DNA from: RBG-13-51-18 sp963739395
GTDB taxonomy: Bacteria; Chloroflexota; Dehalococcoidia; Dehalococcoidales; RBG-16-60-22
Direction of reading: 5' to 3'
Length of the DNA: 64,000 nt
Assembly (NCBI GenBank): GCA_963739395.1
Contig: CAVUAE010000001.1
Span: forward strand, 1,116,001 to 1,180,000
Position 1 is the stretch's first letter; every line of letters starts with the position of its first letter. Positions 34,679 through 44,578 of the stretch are shown in pieces. Made by a program: the position numbers and the translations under genes. The notes below the pieces were generated by a model. The model did no database searches. It had not been told where the DNA came from and saw only the letters and a program-made list of their open reading frames with translations.

Positions 34679-36022
34679 TTACATTATCGGCATGTATTTC
34701 TTGAGTTCATACTCGGTAACTTGCGTGCGGTATTCGTCCCATTCTTTTTTCTTGTTTTCAATAAAGGAATTGAAAACATGCTCACCGAGGGCTTCTCGCA
34801 CTAGTTTGCTGCCTTCCGTTAACGTGATAGCTTCGTCCAGGCTGCCCGGAAGCATACTGATGCCGTGTTTTTTCCTTGCTTCGGCACTCATTTCGTACAC
34901 ATTTGCCTCGATAGGAGCTGGAGGGGTCAGGTTATTCTTGATGCCATCCAAACCGGCGGCTAACATGACGGCGAAACAGAGGTAAGGATTACAGGCAGGG
35001 TCGGGCGACCGGAATTCAATGCGCGTGGCTTTTTCACGTCCAGGGCGATATTCCGGCACACGGATTAGGTCGGAACGATTACGCCTTGCCCAGGAGAGGT
35101 AAACGGGGGCTTCATAACCCGGTACCAGACGTTTATAAGAGTTGACCCATTGATTGCAGACGGCAGTAATCTCCGGCGCGTGCTTAAGCAAGCCAGCGAT
35201 ATAACTCTTGGCTTCCTTGGAAAGGCTATAGGCATCCTTGGCATCGAAGAAAGCGTTTTTCTCGCCCTTGAATAATGATTGATGCACATGCATACCGGAG
35301 CCATTGATACCGAAGACCGGCTTAGGCATAAAGGTGGCGTAAACGCCATTCTTTAGCGCAACCTCCTTAACCACCAGGCGGTAGGTCATCACGCTATCTG
35401 CCATGGTGAGAGCATCCGTATATCTCATATCAATTTCGTGTTGGCTATTGGCGACCTCATGATGAGCATATTCCACACCAATGCCCATTTTTTCCAATTG
35501 GATAACGGTATCCCGTCGTAACTCGATAGCAGCGTCGTGGGTGGTAAGGTCGAAATAGCCACCTTGGTCAAGGAACTCAGTGCTGTTGCCGTCTTTAAAA
35601 TAGAAGTATTCAAGCTCGGGTCCGACGTAGTAGGTATAACCGAGGTCAGCTGCTTTTTTCAGGTTCTTTTTCAGGACATAACGGGGATCGCCTTCAAAAG
35701 GCTGACCTCCCGGCATGAGGACGTCACAGAACATGCGGGCGGTAGCGCGATGGTCTGGCGGATTCCAGGGCAACAGCTGCCAGGTATCCGGGTCGGGCAT
35801 GGCGACCATATCACTTTCATCGATACGGGCGAACCCCTCTATCGAAGAACCGTCAAAACCCATCCCTTCCTCTAATGCCCCTTCCAGTTCTTCAACGGTA
35901 ATAGCGAAACTCTTGAGTATTCCTAGAATGTCGGTAAACCAAAGCCAGATAAATTTAACATCATGCTCCTTAGCCATCTTGAGGATGTACTCATTGGCTT
36001 CGGCTTTACTCCTTTTCTTCAT
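34679..36022 (-). CDS. glnA: Glutamine synthetase, type I
   Basis: 447 aa. N-terminal beta-grasp and catalytic domain motifs are intact: GFDGSSIEGF, GPELEYFYF (metal Glu), NGSGMHVHQSL, KRLVPGYEAPVYLSWA. Short GSI-alpha type length. Strong SD (GGAGGGAG) before ATG. Monocistronic, with its own terminator. Assimilates ammonia with ATP; no GlnR/TnrA-type operator was recognised. Confidence 0.97.
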   Translation of the reverse strand: MKKRSKAEANEYILKMAKEHDVKFIWLWFTDILGILKSFAITVEELEGALEEGMGFDGSSIEGFARIDESDMVAMPDPDTWQLLPWNPPDHRATARMFCDVLMPGGQPFEGDPRYVLKKNLKKAADLGYTYYVGPELEYFYFKDGNSTEFLDQGGYFDLTTHDAAIELRRDTVIQLEKMGIGVEYAHHEVANSQHEIDMRYTDALTMADSVMTYRLVVKEVALKNGVYATFMPKPVFGINGSGMHVHQSLFKGEKNAFFDAKDAYSLSKEAKSYIAGLLKHAPEITAVCNQWVNSYKRLVPGYEAPVYLSWARRNRSDLIRVPEYRPGREKATRIEFRSPDPACNPYLCFAVMLAAGLDGIKNNLTPPAPIEANVYEMSAEARKKHGISMLPGSLDEAITLTEGSKLVREALGEHVFNSFIENKKKEWDEYRTQVTEYELKKYMPIM

Positions 36023-36261
36023 CGCTCCCTCCTAATACGCCGTTATAACAACATTTAACCAATAGATATTTACATTATACACCTAATTATTAACGACAGG
36101 AATATGCCCTGTTTATAAATGATTTTGTTTATATATTTTACGTTTATGATAAGTTTGAATTCGATATTAACAAAACGTTTAGAGAATTTATGAAAATATT
36201 TATGATCTGTTTACTTTTTTACGAATAATATTAATTGAAATATCTAACTAATAAAACTCTT

Positions 36262-37074
36262 ATGAAAAGACGCATTATCAGGCGAGTCAGGTCTGTCAGT
36301 TCAGCGGCTGGTGTCGCTCAAGGTCAACCGGGGGGATTGAAGTTATTAACCAATGATATTTTGAAACAATTCAATCCTTCCATACTTGGTTTGGGCGATG
36401 TTAATACACCTTGTCAGGAAATAGAAGCCATCGCCGCCGTATTTGACCTCTCCGGTTTTACCACATTTTGTAATCAGGTTGATGCTTATTTGGCTATCCC
36501 ATCGTTTCTCAATAATTTCTTCGAATGGCTTTTTGGCAGTATCGTCTATGGTCTCACTGATGAGGAAGGCAATCGCACTTATTTTTGGGCAGACCTGCCG
36601 ATACTTGTAAAATTCACTGGCGACGGCATTCTCGTTGTTTGGAACTCCCATAAAATGAAGGAAGACCAAATTTGCCGTTTAGCTGCCACCCTTTACAATA
36701 TCTGTAATGCCTACCGACAGGATTTTTATCCCCAGATAAACAGCATAGTTAATAAACCGCCAACTGTACTCCGCTGCGGTTTAGCGAGAGGGAAAGTTTT
36801 TAGCGTAGGCAATGGCAACGATTATATCGGTCATTGTATTAATACTGCTTCAAGACTTTCAGGTCTCACTCCTTTAACTATTTGTTTCCCCCACCGCGGA
36901 TTTGCGGTACAGGAATATATGCCTCCGGAATATGCGCGGCTTTTTGTGTTAAAGAATGTTGCTATCCGCGGCGTCGGTGAAGACGAGCGGATATGGGTAG
37001 TTAAAGAAGAATTTGATAATTTGTCGGAAAGAAACAAGGCTATGTTTCGCAGCTCTGAAAGCGTGACTGTATAA
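36262..37074 (+). CDS. Class III adenylate/guanylate cyclase-domain protein
   Basis: 270 aa from ATG at 36262; a TTG at 36235 would add 9 residues and neither has a clear SD. Cyclase motifs: FDLSGFT (metal Asp D62), LVKFTGDGILVVW (K117, second Asp D121), and GLARGKVFSVGNGNDYIGHCINTASRLS matching the substrate and transition-state strand. Short, with no receiver or membrane domain. Followed 38 bp later by a GAF/HD-GYP protein, so a second-messenger module is likely; the messenger (cAMP or cGMP) is unknown. Confidence 0.82.
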   Translation: MKRRIIRRVRSVSSAAGVAQGQPGGLKLLTNDILKQFNPSILGLGDVNTPCQEIEAIAAVFDLSGFTTFCNQVDAYLAIPSFLNNFFEWLFGSIVYGLTDEEGNRTYFWADLPILVKFTGDGILVVWNSHKMKEDQICRLAATLYNICNAYRQDFYPQINSIVNKPPTVLRCGLARGKVFSVGNGNDYIGHCINTASRLSGLTPLTICFPHRGFAVQEYMPPEYARLFVLKNVAIRGVGEDERIWVVKEEFDNLSERNKAMFRSSESVTV

Positions 37075-37112
37075 GCAGCCGCTATCCGACTGCGAGAAAA
37101 AGGGGAACGACA

Positions 37113-38252
37113 ATGGTTAATAGTTTAGAAAAAACAGGATTTAGAAAAATATTTCCAGGCAACACCGAGCGGGATAATATCATGCGTTTAGAGTTGCTTT
37201 GTGGCGCTGACAAAGAAACGGAAAATGATACGCGGTTGTCGGATTTGCTGGAACAGGTTATCATGATGACCCAGCGTACGCTTAATGCCGAGGCGGCTTC
37301 GGTGCTTTTATTCAGGGATAATGACCAGGAGTTATATTTCGAAGCTGTTACTGGTCCTGTCGGCAAAGCGTTGCGGCAAGTAAGATTAAGCTCTCAATAC
37401 GGCATTGCCGGTCAGGTAGTACGCACCGGCAAACCACTGATTGTAAATGATGTTACTCGTAGCACGAATTTTCATAAGGTCATTGACGATACTACCGGTT
37501 TTTATACTAAATCGTTGGTTTGCGCCCCTCTAAGCATCGGTCGTAAAGTTCTTGGCGTAATTGAAGTGCTCAACAAATGCGAAGGAAGAACTTTCGACGA
37601 GGATGATATGGAAACCGTTGTTTCCGTGGCTAATACTACCGCTATGGCGGTTGAAAATACCCGAATCCGCCAAACTTTAATGGAAGCCTACAAAAATACC
37701 ATTGTGGCGCTGGCGGCAGCTGTTGATGCCAAAGACCCTTATACACGGGGTCATTCTGAAAGAGTAATGGGATACGCATCCAAGGCTGGCATAGTGCTTT
37801 CCTTCTCTGCTGATGAGATAGAGACGCTGGAATACGCAGGCATCCTCCATGATATTGGCAAATTAACTATTGATTCCAGTGTGTTGACCAAGTCTGAACC
37901 TTTAACATCAGGAGAATGGGAGATAATGCGTACCCATCCAGTTACCGGGGCGGACCTTTTAAGAGAGATTCCTTTTTTGGAAAATGCTGCCGAGCTTGTG
38001 CTTAGCCACCATGAAAGGTACGATGGCACGGGTTATCCCAAGGGACTAAAAGGTGACGATATACCCTTAGGCGCCCGCCTCATTGCCGTGGCTGAAGCTT
38101 TTGACACCATGACTACCGACCGGGCTTACCGCTCGGCTTTGCCTATTGATATAGCCGTTAAAGAGCTCAACATTTGCGCCGGCACTCAATTCTGTCCTAT
38201 GGCGGTTAAAGCCTTAATTGAAGGACTACGCCTCAACGAGTGTGGCAAGTAA
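37113..38252 (+). CDS. GAF domain plus HD-GYP c-di-GMP phosphodiesterase
   Basis: 379 aa. GAF at about 40-190 (AASVLLFRDNDQELYFEAV ... GIAGQVVRTGKPLIVNDV), HD-GYP at about 200-370 with HDIGK, HHERYDGTGYP and EAFDTMT, carrying the metal-binding residues of active enzymes. It probably degrades cyclic di-GMP in response to a GAF ligand. Adjacent to the cyclase gene and in its direction. Confidence 0.9.
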   Translation: MVNSLEKTGFRKIFPGNTERDNIMRLELLCGADKETENDTRLSDLLEQVIMMTQRTLNAEAASVLLFRDNDQELYFEAVTGPVGKALRQVRLSSQYGIAGQVVRTGKPLIVNDVTRSTNFHKVIDDTTGFYTKSLVCAPLSIGRKVLGVIEVLNKCEGRTFDEDDMETVVSVANTTAMAVENTRIRQTLMEAYKNTIVALAAAVDAKDPYTRGHSERVMGYASKAGIVLSFSADEIETLEYAGILHDIGKLTIDSSVLTKSEPLTSGEWEIMRTHPVTGADLLREIPFLENAAELVLSHHERYDGTGYPKGLKGDDIPLGARLIAVAEAFDTMTTDRAYRSALPIDIAVKELNICAGTQFCPMAVKALIEGLRLNECGK

Positions 38253-38507
38253 ATTGAGCTAGAGTCACCCGCACTTCAGAGTAACAATCTCTACCATAGC
38301 TTTAAGGTATCTCTTTTTGCCATTTTTACTTTCCCTTTGATAATTTCCGTTGTGCTCCTATGTATTCCAGCTTGAAATAAATACCGCTATTTGGTAATAA
38401 TAGGTAGGGAATTTTCCTTTTATAGTACGACGGCCAGTTTGGCTTGCCTTTTCCTCTGAAACTGCGCCGCTTTCTCACGCAGAGAGGACAGTTTAGCGAG
38501 GGACATA

Positions 38508-39023
38508 ATGAGCGTTAAAGAAGACAGTACAAGCACGAAAATAGCCAGTCTGCCGGATGAAAAAGATATTACGGATGCCGTAGCTAAGGTACTGTCATCT
38601 TATAAAGGAGAAAAAGCCGAATTAATCCCTATCCTGCAGCAGGTGCAGCAGAAGCTAGGTTATTTGCCGCTAGTGGCAATGAAAAGTATCTCCAGTTTTG
38701 TCAGAATGCCGGAAAGCACCGTCTTCGGTGTGGCAACGTTCTACGCCCAGTTCAAATTCAAGCCTGTGGGACGCAACATTATTAAGGTCTGCCGCGGCAC
38801 GGGCTGCTATGTCAAAGGGTCGCCGCGTATCCTCGAGGAATTTGAAAAACAGCTTGGCATTAAAGACGGCGGCACCACCAAGGACATGGAATATTCACTG
38901 GAAACAGTCGCTTGCTTTGGTTCTTGCGCCCTGGCGCCCGTCGTCGTCGTTAATGATAGGGTGTACGGTCGCATGACGCCGGAAAAAGCCAGGGAGCTGA
39001 TTAAGGTCAAGGGGACGGCATGA
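38508..39023 (+). CDS. NuoE-like [2Fe-2S] subunit of NAD-linked formate dehydrogenase
   Basis: 171 aa thioredoxin-fold [2Fe-2S] protein: Cys ligands in CRGTGCYVKG and CFGSCAL. First gene of a three-gene unit with ATGA overlaps to the next. In NADP-reducing hydrogenase and formate dehydrogenase complexes, this subunit passes electrons to the flavin subunit. Long intergenic region (255 bp) in front holds no obvious promoter that I can assign. Confidence 0.92.
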   Translation: MSVKEDSTSTKIASLPDEKDITDAVAKVLSSYKGEKAELIPILQQVQQKLGYLPLVAMKSISSFVRMPESTVFGVATFYAQFKFKPVGRNIIKVCRGTGCYVKGSPRILEEFEKQLGIKDGGTTKDMEYSLETVACFGSCALAPVVVVNDRVYGRMTPEKARELIKVKGTA

Positions 39024-40936
39024 ATTTTGAAGAACTAAAAAAGAAAGCCGAAAAGCAGTGGCAGGCAGCGCAAAAAAGCGCTAAGACCCGTATTAATATT
39101 GGTATGGGCACTTGCGGTATTGCTGCCGGCGCTGAAGCCGTTCTGGCTGCCCTCCAGCAAGAGTTAAAAAAGAATAATCTTGAAATGGATATTATTCAAG
39201 TTGGCTGCATCGGTTTTTGTTATGCCGAGCCGATAGTGGAAATAACCAAGCCCGGCAATGCGAGCATTTTCTATGGCAACTTAACACCGGAATTGATGGC
39301 GGAAATCGTCCGCGACTATCTTGTCGGTGATAATCCGCGTCCCGACCTGGCTCTAGGTTATCGCGGCGAAGGCTCAAGCGACGGAATTACTCCACTAGCC
39401 GAGTCTCCCGTATTTAAACCTCAAGTGCGTCTCGTTATGCGTAACTGTGGCAATATCGACCCCTCATCTATCGACCATTATATCGCTAACGGCGGATATT
39501 CCGGACTCCAACGTGCTCTAAAGATGAAACAACAGGAAATTATTGATGAAATTAAAAAGTCGGGACTCCGCGGTCGGGGCGGTGCCGGCTTTCCTACCGG
39601 TAATAAGTGGCAGTTCTGTCATGATGCCAACGGCTCGCCGAAATATATTATCTGTAACGCCGATGAAGGCGACCCTGGCGCTTTTATGAACCGCGCTGTT
39701 TTGGAGGGCGACCCACACGCTGTGCTGGAAGGTATGCTCATCGGTGCTTATGCCATCGGCGCCTCCGAGGGCTATATCTACTGCCGTGCCGAGTATCCGC
39801 TGGCTATCCAGCGTCTTATGAATGCCCTGGAACAAATGAAAAAGTATGGTTTATTGGGCGAGAATATCATGGGCTCCGGTTTCAATTTCCATATCAAGAT
39901 AAAAGAAGGCGCCGGAGCTTTCGTCTGTGGCGAGGAGACGGCGATGATGGCTTCCATCGAAGGCGCCCGCGGCATGCCCCGCCCCCGTCCGCCCTTCCCG
40001 GCGCAGTCCGGACTCTGGGGCAAACCGACCAACATTAATAACGTCGAGACATGGGCGCATGTTTCGGCCATTATGCAGAAAAACGCAACTTGGTGGTCGG
40101 CTTATGGCACTCAAGGCAGCAAAGGCACCAAGACATTTTCGCTGGTGGGTAAAGTCAACCGCACCGGCTTAATTGAAGTGCCGATGGGTATCACCCTGCG
40201 CGAGGTTATCTTCGGCATCGGTGGCGGCATCTTCGGTGATAAAATATTTAAGGCTGTCCAAACCGGCGGGCCCTCCGGCGGCTGCCTGCCAACCAGCTTC
40301 CTCGATACGCCGGTAGATTACGAAACACTGGCACAAGCCGGCTCTATCGTGGGTTCCGGCGGCATGGTCGTTATGGACGAAGACAACTGCATGGTGGATG
40401 TCGCCCGTTATTTCCTCACCTTTACCCAGCTGGAGTCCTGCGGCAAGTGCATCCAGTGTCGCTGGGGCACCAAGCAAATGCTGGATATTTTAAACGATAT
40501 ATGTGCCGGCAAAGGTAAACCCGGCGATATCGACTTGCTGCTGGAAGTTGGCGATGCAGTGAAAAACGGCTCGCTTTGCGCACTCGGCGGCACGGCACCT
40601 AATCCGGTACTCACGACTATCCGCTACTTCCGCGATGAGTATGAAGCTCATATTAATGAAAAACGCTGTCCGGCGCTGGCCTGTAAGGCGCTGGTCCAAT
40701 ATTATATCGACGCGGATAAATGCATCGCCTGCGGCGCTTGCGCGAAAGTTTGTCCCGTCACCGCGATTACCGGCGCCAAGGGTATGGTGCACGTTATCGA
40801 CCAAAGTATATGTATTAAGTGCGGCAGCTGCTATGATGTCTGCCCTAAAAAGGTTCGCGCAGTGACTAAGGTCTCCGGCGAGCCTATCAAAGCTCCCGAC
40901 AAGCCTATCCCGATAAAAGGTAAGGCCAAGCCATGA
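39020..40936 (+). CDS. NuoF-like NAD(H)-binding flavoprotein with ferredoxin domains
   Basis: 638 aa. N-terminal [2Fe-2S] thioredoxin-like domain (QVGCIGFCYAEP), NADH/FMN core (GLRGRGGAGFPTGNKW; FVCGEETAMMASIEG), 4Fe-4S motif SCGKCIQCRWGT, and two C-terminal 4Fe-4S sites CIACGACAKVCP and CIKCGSCYDVCP. This long form is typical of electron-bifurcating or NAD-reducing FDH/hydrogenase complexes. Overlaps neighbours on both sides by 4 bp. Confidence 0.95.
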   Translation: MNFEELKKKAEKQWQAAQKSAKTRINIGMGTCGIAAGAEAVLAALQQELKKNNLEMDIIQVGCIGFCYAEPIVEITKPGNASIFYGNLTPELMAEIVRDYLVGDNPRPDLALGYRGEGSSDGITPLAESPVFKPQVRLVMRNCGNIDPSSIDHYIANGGYSGLQRALKMKQQEIIDEIKKSGLRGRGGAGFPTGNKWQFCHDANGSPKYIICNADEGDPGAFMNRAVLEGDPHAVLEGMLIGAYAIGASEGYIYCRAEYPLAIQRLMNALEQMKKYGLLGENIMGSGFNFHIKIKEGAGAFVCGEETAMMASIEGARGMPRPRPPFPAQSGLWGKPTNINNVETWAHVSAIMQKNATWWSAYGTQGSKGTKTFSLVGKVNRTGLIEVPMGITLREVIFGIGGGIFGDKIFKAVQTGGPSGGCLPTSFLDTPVDYETLAQAGSIVGSGGMVVMDEDNCMVDVARYFLTFTQLESCGKCIQCRWGTKQMLDILNDICAGKGKPGDIDLLLEVGDAVKNGSLCALGGTAPNPVLTTIRYFRDEYEAHINEKRCPALACKALVQYYIDADKCIACGACAKVCPVTAITGAKGMVHVIDQSICIKCGSCYDVCPKKVRAVTKVSGEPIKAPDKPIPIKGKAKP

Positions 40937-43848
40937 TGATTACATTAACGATTGACGGCGTAAAAGTTTCGGTGCCTCAAGGGACTACCGTGCTGGAAGC
41001 CGCCCTTAAGGCTGGCGTCTATATCCCCACCCTCTGCTACGACGCCGACCTTAAGCCTTATGGAGCTTGCCGTCTCTGCATCGTGGAGATTGAGAAAATG
41101 CGCGGTCTGCCTCCTTCCTGTACCACCGAGGCGACTGAAGGCATGGTCGTCCACACCGAAACGCCCGCTGTGAATCGTTCCCGCCGTATAACCATGGAGC
41201 TTATTATGGCGAACCACCAGGGCGAATGCCTGACCTGTTTCAAGAATCAGAACTGTGAATTGCAAAAAGTGGCGCGCTACCTCGGCGTCGATGAGACGCA
41301 TTATAACCGACTCCGTAAGCGAACGAGAGTTGTCCCCGTTGATGATAGTAACCCCGCCTATGTGCGCGACATGAATAAATGTATCCTTTGCGGGCGTTGT
41401 TGGCGCGCCTGCCACGAAGTAACCGGCATCGACGCGATTGACATGTTATATCGCGGGGATGTGGCTACGGTCGGCGGACTGGGGGATAAACCCATCTTAA
41501 TTTCTCGCTGCGAGACCTGCGGCGAATGCGTTGCCCGCTGTCCCACGGGCGCGCTGACTTTTAAAGAGAGTCGTCTCGTCACACGTGAGGTCAAGACCAC
41601 CTGCCCTTACTGCGCGGTGGGCTGTCAGGTTTACTTGGGCATTCGCAGCGGCGAGGTTATTAGCGTCCGTGGGAATAAAGAAGGACCATCTAATCAAGGA
41701 CATCTCTGCGTTAAAGGGCGTTTCGGCGTGGCGGATTTTATCCATCATAAAGACCGCCTCACCACTCCCCTGATTAAAAAGAACGGTAAGTTTGAAAAAG
41801 CTAGTTGGGATGAAGCTCTTAATTTAGTAGCCAGTAAACTTAAAACTTTTAAGCCTTATGAGGTCGGTGTCGTTTCCTCGGCGCGGAGTACCAACGAGGC
41901 TAGTTATTTAATGCAGAAGTTCGGACGGGCTGTTCTGCATACCAATAACGTCGACCACTGTGCCCGTCTTTGACATGCTCCTACCGTGGCCGGTCTGGCC
42001 ACCACCTTCGGCTCCGGGGCGATGACCAATAACATCGACGACTTCGCTAATGCCAAATGCATCCTTGCCATCGGCACTAATGCTCCCGAGGCGCATCCCG
42101 TCCTGGCGATGAAAGTCCGTCAGGTCGTGCGTAACGGCGCCAAGCTTATCGTCGCTAATCCCATGGAAGTGGACTTCGTCCGTGATGCCGACCTCTGGAT
42201 TCGCCACAACGTCGGCACGGATGTCGCTTTACTAATGGGTTTTTGCCGCATCATTTACGACGAAGGCTTGTATGATAAATATTTTGTCGAAAAACGTTGT
42301 GAAAATTTTGATGCTTTCAAAGAAGCGCTGAAGAATTACCCGCTGGACTGGGTGGCGAAAACTACTGGTGTAGAACCTGACCTCTTGGTTAAAGCTGCTC
42401 GCATGTACGCTACCAATAGCCCCGCTACTATTCTTTACGCTATGGGCATCTGCGAGCACAGCCATGGTACGGATAATGTTATCGCCAACGGCAACCTCGC
42501 CATGCTCACCGGTAATGTCGGCAGAGCCGGCGGAGGGGTCAACCCATTACGAGGTCAGAACAACGTACAGGGCGCCTGTGATATGGGCGCGCTGCCTAAT
42601 GTTTTCACCGGCTACCAATCGGTCTCCGACGAGAATGCCGCGAAGAAATTCGAGGCGGCCTGGGGTGTAAAACTCCCTCGCGAGCCGGGCATGAAGCTAA
42701 CGACTATGTTCCCCGCCGCTATCGATGGCGATATCAAGGCGATGTATATCATGGGCGAGAACCCGGTGTTAACCGACCCCGATAGTCACCATATCCGCGA
42801 GGCTTTAAGCAAGCTCGATTTCTTCGTCTTCCAGGATATGTTCCTTAATGAGACGGCGGAATACGCGCACGTCATTCTCCCTGCCTGCAGTTATGCCGAA
42901 AAAGACGGAACATTTACCAACACCGAGCGCCGCGTACAGCGTGTGCGTAAAGCCATCGAGCCCATTGGCGAAAGTAAAGACGACTGCTGGATAATCGGCG
43001 AGATTGCCAAGCGCATAGGAGCTAAAGGCTTTGACTATACCGACGCCGAAAAAATCATGGAAGAAATCGCTCGCCTGACGCCTACATACGGCGGCATAAC
43101 CTATAAGCGACTTGATGAAGGCAGCTTACAGTGGCCCTGCCCCAGCGAAGACCATCCCGGCACCTGCATTATGCACGAAGAGATTTTTGCTCGGCCTTCC
43201 GGCAAGGGCAACTTCGTGGCACTTAAATACCGCCCGCCGGTAGAGATGACCGATAAAGAATATCCTTTGATGCTGATGACCGGACGCCGCCTTTACCATT
43301 ATCATGCCACCATGACGCGAAAAGTTGACGTGCTTAATATCCTTCTGAACGAGGAAGAGTGTGAAATAAATCCTGTGGACGCCGCATCGTTAGGTATTAA
43401 TCAGGCGGATATAATACAGGTTACATCCCGGCAGGGTGGGGTAAAGGTTCGAGCGCGCGTAACCGATCTGGTGCCGCCGGGCGTTGTGCATATGGCTTTT
43501 CACTTCGCCGAGACGCCTACCAACGAACTTATCAGCTCTGCCAAGGAAACGCTCGACCCCGTTACCGGCACACCAGCGTATAAGACCTGTCCGGTGAAAA
43601 TTAATAAGCGTGCAGTCAGCGGAAAAGAAACGATACTCTCGGTTTTATACCGTGCCAGTCGCGAGCCTGCTTTTATCGACCAGCTTGCCCGTAACCCGGA
43701 GGGTGCTTTTAAAAACTATAAACTCAACGACACCGAAAAAGCGGCTATCCTAAGCGGCGATGTGGTAAAGATTGAGTCGTTAACAGGTAAGCTTAACGAC
43801 CGACTAAGGGTCTGGTTGCTGTCGCGTAACGACCAGGAGAAATGGTAG
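40933..43848 (+). CDS. fdhA: Formate dehydrogenase alpha subunit, selenoprotein (UGA at 41971-41973 = Sec)
   Basis: 971 aa including Sec347. NuoG-like N-terminus: [2Fe-2S] (CRLCIVEIEK), NADH_G Cys site (CLTCFKNQNC), and two ferredoxin sites (CILCGRCWRAC; CETCGECVARCP). The FDH domain follows with CPYCAVGCQVY for 4Fe-4S, the active site VDHCARL-U-HAPTVAGL, and the full Mo/W-bis-MGD domain to MTGRRLYHYHATMTRK near the C-terminus. The motif is the same as in E. coli FdhF. With the two upstream subunits it should interconvert formate and CO2 with NAD(P) or ferredoxin. The UGA is not a pseudogene mutation: the frame continues without a shift. Confidence 0.97.
41971..42002 (+). promoter_or_regulatory. 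Sec codon and bacterial SECIS hairpin of fdhA
   Basis: UGA, 12 nt, then perfect stem GTGGCC / GGCCAC (41986-41991, 41997-42002) with loop GGTCT. The loop sequence is nearly that of the E. coli fdhF SECIS apical loop (AGGTCT), with the GU needed for SelB contact. Confidence 0.85.
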
Positions 43849-43941
43849 CACTCCTTTACTCCTACGCTACCATGCCTATACCTGTTCAATGGTAACTATA
43901 TTCGGATTAGTGAGAGCGTCTTATGTATGAGAAGTTCTTGT

Positions 43942-44340
43942 TTATTGGTGAGTAATTATCATAGAATGGATACTTCGAGATTCAATAAAACCACATTTTT
44001 CGTAGAAATCAACGGTATCTTTTTCAGTGAGTAATACGATACGTTCATAACTCTCATACTCAGATATGATCATCCTGACCAGTGTTTTCCCTATTCCCTG
44101 TTTTTGATAATCAGGATTGACCAGCAGATAAGGGATGTAGGCCGTTAACGATCCATCGTCAATCGTATTGATTAAGCCAACAAGTTTTTCACCGTCCCAG
44201 GCCGTGATAACTTTATCCGAATGACTGAACGCTTGCTGGAGTTTCTCAGGTTTATCTCCCAAAAGCCAGTTTACGGAAAGGAAAAGCTCCCGAATGCTGT
44301 TGGATTTTACGTCTTTATCATAAAGATACGTAATAACCAT
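43942..44340 (-). CDS. GNAT-family N-acetyltransferase
   Basis: 132 aa. Acetyl-CoA-binding motif LLVNPDYQKQGIGKTLVRM, followed by FYEKCGF. Typical small GNAT. Substrate unknown; stand-alone gene between fdhA and a repeat region. Confidence 0.85.
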   Translation of the reverse strand: MVITYLYDKDVKSNSIRELFLSVNWLLGDKPEKLQQAFSHSDKVITAWDGEKLVGLINTIDDGSLTAYIPYLLVNPDYQKQGIGKTLVRMIISEYESYERIVLLTEKDTVDFYEKCGFIESRSIHSMIITHQ

Positions 44341-44429
44341 AATTCACCTTAAAAACATTCTCGTAAAATGGGGGTATTTCATTATATCACAAACTCAAAT
44401 GGTATCAGATGACTATAAGCATCACTGGA

Positions 44430-44575
44430 CAATGATCCCGATGAAAGTCGGGATCCAGTCCTTCTGTCATTCTGAGGGAGTCCTTCGGCAGAAGGACGAC
44501 TGTGAGAATCTGTACCAGACGGATTCTTCGCTATGGTTCGATATACTCACCACGAGCGCTCAGAATGAAAAATCA
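44430..44575. repeat. MITE-like inverted-repeat region
   Basis: Contains hairpin ATCCCGAtgaaagTCGGGAT (44435-44454), then TGTCATTCTGAGGG on the left and CGCTCAGAATGA on the right, about 100 bp apart. Same type of arms as the copy at 31945-32070. Confidence 0.65.
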
Positions 44576-44578
44576 ATG

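Noticed and set aside
41971..41973. Premature stop in fdhA (346-aa and 620-aa ORFs)
   Set aside because: It is the classical Sec codon of FdhF-type enzymes with a SECIS hairpin after it, not a nonsense mutation.
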